Below the pieces are notes generated by a model that saw nothing but the letters and a program-made list of their open reading frames with translations, was not told the DNA's origin and ran no database searches. A stretch of DNA of 64,000 nt from Flaccisagitta enflata (Eukaryota; Chaetognatha; Sagittoidea; Aphragmophora), in contig OZ231126.1 of the NCBI GenBank assembly GCA_965153355.1, positions 8,618,001 through 8,682,000 on the forward strand, read 5' to 3'. The translations under genes were made by a program, and so were the position numbers. Numbering within the stretch: the stretch's first letter is position 1; each line of letters starts with the position of its first letter. Positions 1-9,868 of this stretch are shown here, one piece after another.

Positions 1-60
1 CGCTTCACAGCACTCCGCTTCACTCTGCTTGCTCCGCTTGTGTCTCACTTACTTTCCCAT
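1..60 (+). mobile_element. Family D element, interior fragment cut by window edge
   Basis: The first bases repeat CTCCGCTTCACT-like words (CACTCCGCTTCACTCTGCTTGCTCCGC) that match the GC-rich middle of the complete D copies at 8760 and 13431. No terminal repeat is visible here. Confidence 0.5.
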
Positions 61-236
61 CCCCCTCCAAATAGGTATTCGCGGCATTCGCGTGGCCTGA
101 GAGCGCACTCAACGGAAGAGAAGCTGATGGCGACGCACGCCACAATGAAAAACAACATCGAAGCCATGATTAAAAAGCAGTTCAATGCTCAAGGCTGATT
201 TCAAGGTTGAAAGAAAAAAGTTCTGAAAAAGAAAAA

Positions 237-284
237 CAAGGCCGGGTACATGGCTACTTAAGTCGCGTGCGGGTAGGCAAAGGG
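237..284 (-). mobile_element. Family A hairpin element, 5' end only
   Basis: CAAGGCCGGGTACATGGCTA followed by AGTCGCGTGCGGGT matches the CAAGGCC end of complete A copies. It is cut off and runs directly into a B element at 292, so this is a truncated or chimeric copy. Confidence 0.7.
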
Positions 285-291
285 AGTAATA

Positions 292-640
292 ACAAGTCAT
301 GCAAGGATCGCACATGGTTAGCGGTATCCGGTGTCCTGCTGGGAGTGAAATGAGTGAAATTGAGTGTGAGCAATGTCCTGTAGGACACAGGGGTAAATTT
401 ACGTGTTATTCAATGAGATTTTTTATTTTTTTGTCAACTCTCCACGTTATCTTATGGAAATTATCGAGATATGTCATGCCTCAAAACCGTGGCGCGATTT
501 GGGGCCATATTTTGGTGCGAGTTCTGGCCCTAATTACCATTCCCCTTCATAGTGATGAGCAAGATCTGGATTTAAAAACAACAGCACAATTTGGGAGGGA
601 ATATGGAGCCAGATCGCGCGTGTTGTTCTTACTCCAGAAC
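292..640 (+). mobile_element. Family B element, one arm plus ATTCAATG-type interior
   Basis: Begins CAAGTCATGCAAGGATCGCA then GGTTAGCGGTATCC, like the copy at 60394, and carries CTGTAGGACACAGGGG at about 375-392. The interior has TTATTCAATGAGATTTTT and a GCGATTTGGGGCCATATTTT word that occurs reverse-complemented near 3065. The right arm is missing, so the end is approximate. Confidence 0.55.
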
Positions 641-649
641 CTGTGAAAC

Positions 650-884
650 CTCTTTCACATTTTTTTTTCTCTCTCTTCTTCTCTTCTCTCCTTCTCTCTC
701 TTTCTCCTCCAAAATCTCCCCTTTTCTCTTCCTTTTTTCACCTTTTTCTTTTCTTTTTTCCTTCTTTCTTCTTTTTTCTTCTTTTTTCTTCTTCCCTCTT
801 CTTCTTCTTCTTCTTCTTCTTCTTCTTCTTCTTCTTCTTTTCTTCTTTTTTTTTTTTCTTCTTTATCTTTTGCTTCTTCTTCTT
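650..884 (+). repeat. Polypyrimidine CTT/TTC tract
   Basis: Nearly pure C/T for over 200 bases, grading into (CTT)n at 800-838. The open frames across it are low-complexity Leu/Phe/Ser or Lys/Glu artefacts. Confidence 0.9.
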
Positions 885-1020
885 TATAGTTGTGGACACA
901 CAAATCTAAAGACTCTATAAGAGGCTTCGTCCATCCTTCAGCCCATTGGTCCGTCCATTGGTCCGTCTGTCTGTCCGTCAGCAAAAGTCAAAAAGTGGGA
1001 AAATGAGTGTAGCCCTGAGG
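885..1020 (+). mobile_element. Family A, A2 subfamily, truncated
   Basis: Starts TAGTTGTGGACACACAAATC, a decayed form of the A2 hairpin, then CTCTATAAGAGGCTTCGTCC and GTCC/GTCTG tandem words and AAAAGTGGGAAAATGAG. The GGCCTTGTT end is absent; B sequence follows at once. Confidence 0.65.
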
Positions 1021-1200
1021 ATGGGGCGGGGGGGACAAACAGATGGATGAACGGACGGATGGACAGACAGATTCCCCCTGTGTTCTACAGGACTTCGTCC
1101 CCTTTGGGGCCGCTGGCCTGCTCCCCCTCAACTTAAATCACACACTCCTCAAGCAGGGCACGGGTACCGCTGACCACTTACTGCCTTTGGGCTGCTATTC
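1021..1200 (-). mobile_element. Family B element, right half
   Basis: A G-run, then ACGGACGGATGGACAG words, then CCCCCTGTGTTCTACAGGAC, CCCCTTTGGGGCCGCTG and GGGTACCGCTGACCA. This is the inverted form of the B left arm. The left half is missing. Confidence 0.6.
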
Positions 1201-1908
1201 ATCAGTTCATAATGAGACCGCTGCAAGCGCTTAAATGAAGGAGCTACCCACAACAGTCAGGAAAATTTTTAGTTGCAACAATGTTCGATTTTTAAGTTGA
1301 AGAAAAAATAGAAAAACTTCAAGATTGATTTTCCCGTCTGCTTTTGGCTTTGGCTTTCTTATTTCCGCGAAGCGCCCGTGGTAACTGTTTTAATTCTCTC
1401 AAAAATGAGTAAGACGTCAATATTTTGGAGGGAAAAAGAGGGTCTATAACGCGCCGATTAGAATCATCTCCAATGTCTAAGTGCAACCATTCAAAAATCT
1501 GGTATTGATTTTCTCTATAAGCATTAGAAGTATTTAGAACCATAGCACAAGAAACAAGTGACATAGGGTCAAAATATTGTTGCAGGTGGGTGGGCAGGGG
1601 CATCCAACCCCCATAAACCACAACCTCCTTATCCTAAATTTATTCTTCAAACTTGACAAAATACATTTATTCAATTTAGGCCACCGCCTGCCTCCTTCTC
1701 CATAATAACATATAGGAAGGAAAAAGAGCCAAATTACCATTTTGCATTATCTAATGGGTCTTAAATTCTATAGGGGATGTTTTCTACCATCAAATGGTGC
1801 CCATAGCCAGCAAACATAAAGGATCAAGCATATCGAGTCAAAAGCCCCTAAGCTGGAGGTTGGATGCCCATCCACAACGATATTGTGACCCTGCATCACT
1901 AGTTCCAC
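1201..1908. other. Unassigned, no gene seen
   Basis: AT-rich sequence with only short random frames. No protein family, terminal repeat or tandem array was recognised, apart from a B-associated module (ATTGTGACCCTGCATCACT) close to its right edge. Confidence 0.4.
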
Positions 1909-2371
1909 CTTTTTGGGCAGCGGCCCCAAAAGGCCAATCTCCTGTAGAACACAGGGGGGGGATTTCCAGATGTCAGTCTGTACTTCCCTCCATCCACCTT
2001 CCGTCCTTGTGTCCTTCCATCCCCCCTCCCCCAATGACCATCAAGGCCTCAAATTTGTCCTCCCAGCCCTCAATCTAGCCCTCCAGACCTTCACTTAGCC
2101 CTCCAAGCATCAAACCAGCCTTCTGTGACTTAAATTTGCTCTCAAATTCTCAAATCTGCTCTCCAAGCCTTAATTCTGCCCTCCAGCCTTCAAATACGCC
2201 TTCAGTGGCCTACATCAGTCATCTAATTCTAAGGCCTGAAATATGCCCCCTCAGGACATCTGGAAATTCCCCCTGTGTTCTACAGGATATGGGCTCTGCT
2301 CTCACTCCACTTTTTCACTGGATCACCCCCAACAGAGCATTGGGTACCGCTAACCATGTGCCATCTTTAGT
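1909..2371. mobile_element. Family B foldback element, complete
   Basis: Left arm TTTTTGGGCAGCGGCCCCAA ... CTCCTGTAGAACACAGGGG ... TTTCCAGATGTC. Right arm near 2265-2300 is its inverse: GACATCTGGAAATTCCCC, CTGTGTTCTACAGGA. Between them lies a decayed minisatellite of CCTCCAAGCCT/CAAAT words, the complement of the GAGGCCTGAGAGG core of other B copies. The right flank ends in GGGTACCGCTAACCATG. Confidence 0.75.
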
Positions 2372-2467
2372 TACTTAATCATGAAAAGTGGATGAACAGA
2401 CCAATGGATGAAAAAAGCCTCTTGTAGCGTTAACATGTACTGTACATATGAGAAGAAAACTTACTCT

Positions 2468-2470
<3 letters not shown>

Positions 2471-2513
<43 letters not shown>
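2471..2513 (+). repeat. (GT)n microsatellite
   Basis: An uninterrupted GT dinucleotide tract of about 21 units. Confidence 0.98.
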
Positions 2514-2515
<2 letters not shown>

Positions 2516-2720
2516 CACATTTGTGTGTTTGAGTCTGTGAATTTTTACTAACTTTTTTAATACCTTCACCTTTAGAAATGATTTATTCAAAAAATTATGT
2601 ATATCTTGTAATTGTATAGATTGTAAGTTAAGTCTAACATATGCTTTCTATAAAGAGTGACCCTGAGTTTTTTTGGAAACAGAAATAATAAAAGGAGAAA
2701 GAAACAGGAAAGGGAGAAAT

Positions 2721-2906
<186 letters not shown>

Positions 2907-3029
2907 GTTAGAGTATGATTCCATCTGAATAAGGACCAGGATCTGGGGCGATTTTTAGTCCTCCATCCAGTACTGTTGTCTTCATAGAAGATGGAGTGAA
3001 TAAAGATGAATAGAGATCTGGCTTGCTTT

Positions 3030-3446
3030 TCATGGTCCAGATCTCTTAACCCAGATATAGCACCAAAATATGGGGCCAAATCGCGGGGCTGTTTTAAAGA
3101 AGGATATACCTGGAATTATCACCTGTTTTCTTTTTTTATTTATTTTCCATCTTATTCAATGGGGATATTTCCATTTATACAGTTTTTGACTATATTTCAT
3201 ACTATTCAATGGGGATTTTTCCATTTTACCTGTTTTGGACCTTTTTGCATACTATTCAATGGGGATTAATTTATTTTTGTCAATTTTCCATGTATTTCAA
3301 TAGGGATTGAGGTTTCTGGCCTGAGTAGGCGGGGGAGGGGGACGGATGTATTGACGGACAGACGGATGGACAGAAGGACATACATATAGATTTTGCCCCC
3401 TGTGTCCTACAGTATATCGGCCCTTTGGGGCCGCTGCCCAAAAAGG
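3030..3446 (-). mobile_element. Family B element with ATTCAATGGGGAT tandem interior
   Basis: The right end (about 3392-3446) reads CCCCCTGTGTCCTACAG ... GGCCCTTTGGGGCCGCTGCCC AAAAAGG. The interior has four ATTCAATGGGGAT / TTTCCAT units about 50-60 bp apart (3156-3306). The word CACCAAAATATGGGGCCAAA at about 3062 mirrors one in the copy at 292. The left edge is estimated. Confidence 0.6.
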
Positions 3447-4102
3447 ATTAATAAGGCCCTTAGACAGGAGCAAAAAAAAAAAAAAACGCTACAAAAGCTT
3501 AACAAAAGCTTAAGTTTTACGTACCGAGCGACCAAAAGAGACGGACGATTTTATTGATAAATACAACTAAAAGCTGTGACCGTACTGTATGCATTCACCC
3601 AAATGAAACGTTTGTCAGTTTTTGCAATTACTTACTGACAAAATGATAACAAAATGATGTGAGTTTTGCAATTAACTACTGACAAAATGACAACAAAATG
3701 AATGATCAACACTCGGTAACCAATAAAGTGTCCTGAATATCAAATGAATAGAAAAATCAAATTCAGTGACATAGAATTGAATCATTTCCACATCATTTTT
3801 CTGCATTGAAATGTGGTACTCGTTCAGTCCCCCAAGACGAAAATTGATTAAAAAAGAAGGTATCTTTTTTTTTCATTTCAGTTTCTTTTTCGAAAATCAG
3901 TAATTTTTCTAAATGTTCATTGCTCCACCGCAATTCATAGAGGATTTCATTTTCACAATTAATTGAAGACGTCATCGACATTCAGCAAAGAGTCTGTCTG
4001 TCTGTCTGTCTGTCTGTCTTTCTGTCATTGATCATGTCAACTTGAATTAAGCCACGCCCACATTTATAATCAAAGACCGACTAAATTATCCTTTTTTTTT
4101 TC
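3447..4102. other. Unassigned, with a 46-bp direct duplication and a short TGTC tract
   Basis: At about 3614-3702 the word TTTTGCAATTA(C)TACTGACAAAATGA(T/C)AACAAAATGA is present twice in tandem. About eight TGTC units lie at 3992-4024. No gene is visible. This stretch is downstream of the 4103-5746 gene; a TATAAA-like polyadenylation variant on the minus strand near 4063 is only a weak candidate. Confidence 0.4.
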
Positions 4103-5746
4103 TCAACAACCGAAAAAACAAAATATCCCTTCGATCATCACACCGACTAAACTAAAAAAGTCTAAAGATGCAGGCTCGGAAAACGCTTTATCTGTGGAAG
4201 TAACGGATGTATCAGCATTTTCGGTATGAGCAGAAGCAGTTCCGGATGTGTCGGTTGCTGCAGAAGCAGCTCCAGATGTGTCGGTTGCTGCTGAAGCAGC
4301 TGCAGATGTGTTGGTTGCTGCTAAAGCAGTTCCCGATGTGTCGGTTGCTGCAGAAGCAGCTCCAGATGTGTTGGTTGCTGCAGAAGCAGCTGCAGATGTG
4401 TTCGTTGCTGCTAAAGCAGTTCCCGATGTGTCAGTTGCTGCAGAAGCAGCTCCAGATGTGTCGGTTGCTGCTGAAGCAGCTTTAGATTTGTCGGTTGCTG
4501 CAGGATCGGTATCGATTGTATTGGATGAAACAACAGCATGTTGGTTGTCCTCGGTAGTAGCAACAGAAGGAGGGGTAGTGCTTGCATCCTTTGCGGTATC
4601 GAGTGTAATGAATGAAGCGGCAGTATGTGCGGTATCTCCGGTGGTGCCAGTTTTGGTTGAGCCAGTGTCGTGATCGGGAGTTGTGGCGCTAAATTCAAGG
4701 GCGACATAATCTGGCATACTCTTGTGGGTTTCCTGGTGAGTGTTGTCAGAATCGTCAACTGGCATACTTTTGGTGACATCCCGAAAGAGACCGTCAACGA
4801 GATCCTCGGGTGTAGTCTCGGCGGAAGCCTTGACAACATTCTCGTTATCAGGGTCACCAGGGAATTCGTCGGCGATGTCAATGTTTGTGTTAATGTCCTC
4901 AGACAATTCATCGGCAACATTCGAATTAATGTCGTTAGACAAGTCATCGTCGATATTCTGGCTCATTGTCCCAGCAATGTCCCCATTGCTTCTGTCCGAG
5001 ATGTCCTCATCCATGATCCAAAGGTTGTCCTCTTCATTGTTGTTGTCCTTTTCATTGCCCTTGAACTCTCTCCAGATGTCTCCTTCCAACACTTTATTCT
5101 TATCTTCGATCCAAGGGTTGTCCTCTCGATTGTCCTCATCAACGTTGATGTCCGTGTCACGAACTGCTACTCCATCTTCCACCTTGTTTGACTTTCTCTC
5201 TTGGAAAGAGCCAACTCTTTCTCCTCCCTCCAAAGGATCTAAAAAATCATGCAATGCCCGATCTTCCACCCCGTTAGACGTTTTCATCATGGGGTTCAGT
5301 TTGAGTTTCGATGAATATGAAGCCGATTTATCGGTTGACATCTGCCATAACAATTCATTCGTCGACGGTTGAAAGGCAGATTGGTCGTTGGCCGTTTTTG
5401 AGGCCCATGCATTTGATGACTGCATCCAAGACGTTCCTTCCCTTTTCGATGCGGGATAAGAACCGTCCCATTGCAAGTCCTTCGTCGGTGAGTCAGATGA
5501 GGCTGACGCCAACCCATTGTAGGACAGAAGAGGCGCCCATGGATTAGAAAGAGGCGTCTTCTGATTGGAGATTGGCACCGCCCCAGCGGAGGACAGAAGA
5601 GGCGCCCAAGGATTAGAAAGAGGCGTCTTCTGATTGGAGACTGGCGCTGCGTCGACGTTTATACCGGAAATGGCGACGAGAACTATCCCGGAGAGTGTCG
5701 CCAAAAAGGGTGTCACAAAAATTGGGTTCTTTGACGAAATCGTCAT
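4103..5746 (-). CDS. Secreted acidic, Thr/Ala-repeat protein (unknown function)
   Basis: A 547-residue open frame starting MTISSKNPIF and ending ...IFCFFGC then TGA. Residues 1-33 look like a signal peptide: hydrophobic core LATLSGIVLVAISG, likely cleavage at VDA/AP. Residues about 35-80 hold two copies of a 23-residue unit (SNQKTPLSNPWAPLL). Residues about 195-320 are very Asp/Asn/Glu-rich, with a repeated EDNPWIEDKN / EDNLWIMDED motif. Residues about 320-415 are Thr/Ser-rich. Residues about 415-515 are around nine 10-residue units of the type AATDTSGAAS (30-bp DNA repeats), likely O-glycosylated if secreted. The last 18 residues are hydrophobic, so a membrane or lipid anchor is possible. 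I recognise no catalytic domain. A matrix, mucin-like or cuticular protein is an inference. No intron is required; an upstream non-coding exon cannot be excluded. The plan resembles that of the 9869-11886 gene on the same strand. Confidence 0.75.
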   Translation of the reverse strand: MTISSKNPIFVTPFLATLSGIVLVAISGINVDAAPVSNQKTPLSNPWAPLLSSAGAVPISNQKTPLSNPWAPLLSYNGLASASSDSPTKDLQWDGSYPASKREGTSWMQSSNAWASKTANDQSAFQPSTNELLWQMSTDKSASYSSKLKLNPMMKTSNGVEDRALHDFLDPLEGGERVGSFQERKSNKVEDGVAVRDTDINVDEDNREDNPWIEDKNKVLEGDIWREFKGNEKDNNNEEDNLWIMDEDISDRSNGDIAGTMSQNIDDDLSNDINSNVADELSEDINTNIDIADEFPGDPDNENVVKASAETTPEDLVDGLFRDVTKSMPVDDSDNTHQETHKSMPDYVALEFSATTPDHDTGSTKTGTTGDTAHTAASFITLDTAKDASTTPPSVATTEDNQHAVVSSNTIDTDPAATDKSKAASAATDTSGAASAATDTSGTALAATNTSAAASAATNTSGAASAATDTSGTALAATNTSAAASAATDTSGAASAATDTSGTASAHTENADTSVTSTDKAFSEPASLDFFSLVGVMIEGIFCFFGC

Positions 5747-5908
5747 TTTTGCTTTTCTTTTGTTCCACTAAGATTCTTTTTGTCTTATTCTTCAGCGATT
5801 TTTGGTAACACCTGGCTTCGACTTCTCATACTTTTATTTTAATGATTATCCATGATTGCATTATTAATAATTATTTATTGTCTAACCTTGTTGTGTTTTC
5901 ACATAAAC

Positions 5909-6178
5909 TTTTAGTCGCTTTCTATGTGTCTCTACAAGCCATCTCTCGGTTCGTTGGTCCATCCATCCGTTGTTTGGTCTGTCCGTTCATTGCTCATTCA
6001 TCGCGTCGCCGCTCCTTCTAAATGCCCAGCGTGGCCTCCTTCACCGCCCTGCCCACCCACACGCGAATGAGGCCGCCGTGTCAGGAACTGTAATGCGAAA
6101 CCGCTTGCAATTCAAAAATATGGCGGATTTACGGACCGACACGGCAAGGTGTAGAGACGCGTGTCTGCAACTTAAAAA
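5909..6178. mobile_element. Two decayed family A copies, tail to tail
   Basis: The plus copy (5909-about 6090) has TTTTAGTCGCTTTCTATG, GGTCCATCCATCCGT words and CCCTGCCCACCCACACGCGAATGAGG. The minus copy (about 6097-6178) ends GGACCGACACGGCAAGGTGTAGAGACGCG...CTTAAAAAG. They lie just upstream of the start of the 4103-5746 gene, so they may sit in its promoter region. Confidence 0.6.
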
Positions 6179-6360
6179 GATTCTTTAAATGGACCGAAAA
6201 GTGGCTCACGGGAAAAGAATCGCAGCGTGATATATATAACTATATAATCTCTTTGAAAAGATGTCATGAATTTATGAAGTTTTGATAATCCAATCTTTAG
6301 GAAAGGAAGCGTGGGAAATGTCATATGTTCATCATGGGAATGATATGAATATCCTCACTA

Positions 6361-7058
6361 CTATCTTAGCCAAAAGAAACGCGACACCTTTTATATAGAA
6401 AATCTCGGCTTCTAAAGAAGCCAGATACTTCATATTAAAATTAATCTACTTCAAAAGATCCACAAAATGAGTCCAATCTGGTCACTGTATCTCAAAGCGT
6501 TTAGAAATGGCAAGCAGAAGAAGAAAGATAGTCATTTTCAGTATTAATAAAAAATTGTGAATAAAGATTAGACAAAAAATTTGTGTAACTGAAACCATAA
6601 TTATCTCAGCTTCCTGAGAAGCTCGAAACTTTTTCCAAAAAAGCATAAAAATCTACATCAAAAAATCTCAAAGATGAGCGCCATCTGGATTCTGTAGCTC
6701 AAGCCGTTTGGAAATGGCAAGTAAAAGAGTACCCTTAAATTGAAAATCATAAACTTGGAAAAACCGTGGACAAATGAGAAAATGTCATCATCCCTATCAA
6801 TGAAGAAATGGGATAAAAATTGCGACTTAGATTCACAGCCTGGTTCGTTTTTCATTATAAAAACCTACTTGACTTACAAACTCTCTCAGATAGTTCTTCA
6901 ACGACGGCATTTGTATGGGCGATTAAATTCAAAAAGGCGAAATGAACATCACATATGAGGAAATCCATACATTTGATATGAAGATACCATATTTTGTCAA
7001 AGTATGGTCAGTAAACCACATCATTCAAAGGGTGTCGCGTTTCTTTTGGCGAAGATAG
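6361..7058. mobile_element. T element T1 with terminal inverted repeats
   Basis: CTATCTTAGCCAAAAGAAAC + GCGACACC at the left is matched by GGTGTCGCGT + TTCTTTTGGCGAAGATAG at the right (7031-7058). No transposase frame lies inside. Two direct copies of the shared T-element module (CCAATCTGG...CTGTA(T/G)CTCAA...CGTTT) lie at 6466-6514 and 6668-6721. Confidence 0.75.
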
Positions 7059-8086
7059 AAGTCTTGATGCGATCATTTTGTTAAAAAAAGTCAATTTCTT
7101 TGATGAATTTGATTTTTGTAACTTACCATGCCTTATGCTGTTGCAATATTTAGTAGTTAAGTTTGGCAGTAACTCAATTATTGTACTTAGAGACACAAGA
7201 TGCAGTAAATGAGTCATGTCTTAAATCTAAAATCTTTTGGAAAGCTGTTCATACGCTCTGAATTTTTGTTACGTCTTAATAAAAAAAAAGTCGGAAATTC
7301 ACCATTTTTCTTACATTTACATGGTAAGTCAAACGAGTGTGTTACAAAAAATCGACATATCTTAGACTTTAGAAATTCAAATCGATTTTGGAGAAAACCC
7401 AAAGGCAAATTTTTTGAAGGAAAATTAAGTGTTTCACCATACTTTTTGCATCATTATAAGGACAATAATGAAGCTGGAATGTTTTTAGTGGACAAATTGT
7501 CCAAAGACACTTGATGCATACATGTTCATCATATTCTGACCTAAAACATAATTTGAACTATGCGATTCTCATGAAAACATGCAGGAAAATAGTGTTTTTA
7601 GTGAGTTTCTGCACACACTTTTTTTCCTTTTCTGAGGTCGAATTTCTAAAAAAGCCAAACACTGGGAAATTTTGCATTTTGAAAAATACAGTTCTCTCTG
7701 TAATCGAGTTGGGAAGAGAACTTTGTTCTTTGTTTTTTAATTTTTTCATTTTCTATGCAAATTTAGAGTTTTGACCAGCCCCCTGTCAGTGACCAAAAAA
7801 AGATGAGTAGAAATTTTCATTAATTTTTTTTCAGTGACATTGGCTAAACTTGGTCCTCTTGCTGAATAAATACAAATTTTTCTTTTAAATATTATGTCTG
7901 AGCCATTTCAATCACTTTTATTCACTTGTTTTTGCATTTTCATTCATTCATTTTTTTCATTTTGACCTGAAACACAAATGTTGCCTTCAGAGGTACGCCG
8001 TCATATGTGAATTTCAAAGCAGTCGGACTGTTTGTTTATTTCGAACTATTCTACATCTCACTGAGGTCCATATTTCTAAACACACG
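7059..8086. other. Unassigned AT-rich sequence
   Basis: Frames up to about 100 residues occur but are Lys/Phe/Asn-rich with no recognisable domain. Nothing else was seen, though an undetected decayed transposable element is likely. Confidence 0.4.
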
Positions 8087-8290
8087 TTTTTAGTCGCGTG
8101 CTATGCGACTCTACGCCGCGCTTTGTCCGTCAGTTGGTCGGTTGGTTGGTCGGTCAGTCGGTCACTCTTTACTTTTTGTGTTTTTTTTTTCTTCTTTGAC
8201 CGTACTGCTCCTGCCCAAATTCTCTGGTGACCTCAAATATGGCCCCTGCCCACCCGCACGCGACTGGGGTAGCTGTGTATCTGGCCTTAA
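8087..8290 (+). mobile_element. Family A hairpin element
   Basis: Starts TTTTTAGTCGCGTGCTATG + CGACTCTACGCCGCGCTTTG, then GGTCGGTTGGTTGGTC tandems, CACTCTTTACTTTTT, CTGCTCCTGCCCAAA, GGTGACCTCAAATATGGCCC, and CCCGCACGCGACTGGGGTAG ... TGTATCTGGCCTT. The CGCACGCGACT copy is the subterminal partner of the hairpin. Confidence 0.85.
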
Positions 8291-8759
8291 TTTATCAAAT
8301 CTCCAAAAATGATAAAAAAAACCCTGAGTTCAAATTTGAACTTCAAGAATTTGTGGTTGCTCAACAAATTTTCCATCCTTAATTTGTGTGCATGAAGTGC
8401 AAACCAATCATTATTTTTTTCAGAAATGAATTAACCTGTTTAGAAGCTGAGGTAAACTTATTTTCTTTAATAAGAATCTTACTGTTTGGGGGCAATTTGC
8501 AAATGAGATAGAGATAGGTACTAGCAAAATAACTACAATTGAACCCCCCCAATAATGGAAACCAAGGGACCAAAAAATCTATTTATTATAGGCGGATTGT
8601 TATTGCCAATATGAAAATTGATGTAAGATGTTCCTAATTTTTTTAGATATTTCAAGTTTAACGTTCTTACAAATTTGGTTCTTATGAGAAAAAAAATGCA
8701 TGGGTCGATTCTTTATGTTGCAACTGACTTGGCACACCCTGTAGAGCGGTAAGAAGACT
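8291..8759. other. Unassigned, with a family E fragment and an orphan terminal repeat
   Basis: At 8551-8607 AATGGAAACCAAGGGACCA ... TTATAGGCGGATTGTTATT matches in reverse the sequence at 19622-19668. At 8731-8743 GGCACACCCTGTA looks like the right end of a CAGGGTGT-type T element, but no left partner was found. No gene seen. Confidence 0.4.
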
Positions 8760-9041
8760 TAGGGGACGTTTCTAGTCACAGACAATCGCGTTTTGAACGG
8801 GCCACTCGGTCGCTCGCTACGTTCGTTCGCTCGCACCGCTCACTCCGCTCACTCGCTCCGCAGCGCTCCGCTTCGCTACGCCGCGCTACGCGCTTCGCTC
8901 GCTCACTCTGTTCACGGGCTCGCTCACTCACTTCGCTCACTCCCTCGTGGGACAGTTGAAATTCTTTAATATGTATTCACGCTGTTATCGCGTTTTATGG
9001 GAACAAACGCGTTTTTGGCGCTCACTAGAAACACGCCCTTA
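8760..9041 (+). mobile_element. Family D element, complete
   Basis: Left AGGGGACGTTTCTAGT and right ACTAGAAACACGCCCTT are imperfect inverted ends. The middle is GC-rich, with CGCTCGCTACGTTCGTTCGC and CCGCTCACTCCGCTCACTCG tandem words, then GGGACAGTTGAAATTC and TATTCACGCTGTTATCGCG. Very similar to 13431-13682. Confidence 0.8.
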
Positions 9042-9527
9042 AAAGAAGTTCGAAGTGAGGTGTTACCGCGTTTTTGTGATGCAAGAAAGGATCCTTCCGT
9101 TTTACTTTTTCGCTATAAAACGTGTCTCGCAGACAAATGAGATGGGCTCTACTTTGGTGATTGCCTTTTATAGAATTTTTGATGGTCTTTTATCTGTAGC
9201 AAAGGAACTTCTTTAGATGATAAGGTGGCTGGTGAAGACGCGAGAAAAAAAACGAAGAACATCCTGTTTTCGGGAACTACTTTATCTCGGCTTCACTTCT
9301 TTTAATCTCAACTTTCGAGACTCAGATAAGTGTCTAATTTCTTATTCCGTTTCTCACTTTGACTCACAACCTTTATGTCTTGGTACAAAAACTTTACTTT
9401 ACCTTTCTTTCTCTGTCTCACTCAATCTTTCTCTGTCTGTCTTTTTGTCTCACCATCTCTAACTGTTTGTCTGTCGCTCAGCTCTCAGTCAGATTTTCTC
9501 TCTCTTTCTTTCTATTTCTCTCTGTTT

Positions 9528-9570
<43 letters not shown>

Positions 9571-9868
9571 GTCTGTCCGATCTGCAATGCATATTTCAGT
9601 TCTCGTTACTGCAAGAATGGTTTGACAAAAGAAAATAACTATAACACGAAAAAGAATCAATATATAATCATTTTTTCATTTTCATAATTCAACGCCTTTT
9701 CTGAAATTCATGCTCGGTACTAAGCATAGCAAAGCAAGCATACATAGCAGTAAGCACATCTACTAAGCATACATAGCAAAGCTTGAGCATATCTAAGGAC
9801 TAATCATTCCAAAACAAAAAGAGACAGTCTGATCAAAATTCAAGACTGGTTGGTCATTTCGACACCAT
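9042..9868. other. Unassigned, with a short (CT)n tract
   Basis: Pyrimidine-rich sequence with (CT)n at about 9532-9564, and AGCATACATAGCAAAGC words repeated at about 9715-9790. This is downstream of the 9869-11886 gene; no further gene seen. Confidence 0.4.

Noticed and set aside
4248-4673. Plus-strand Ala/Val repeat frame (VSVAAEAAPD)
   Set aside because: Shadow of the 30-bp repeats of the minus-strand gene at 4103-5746.
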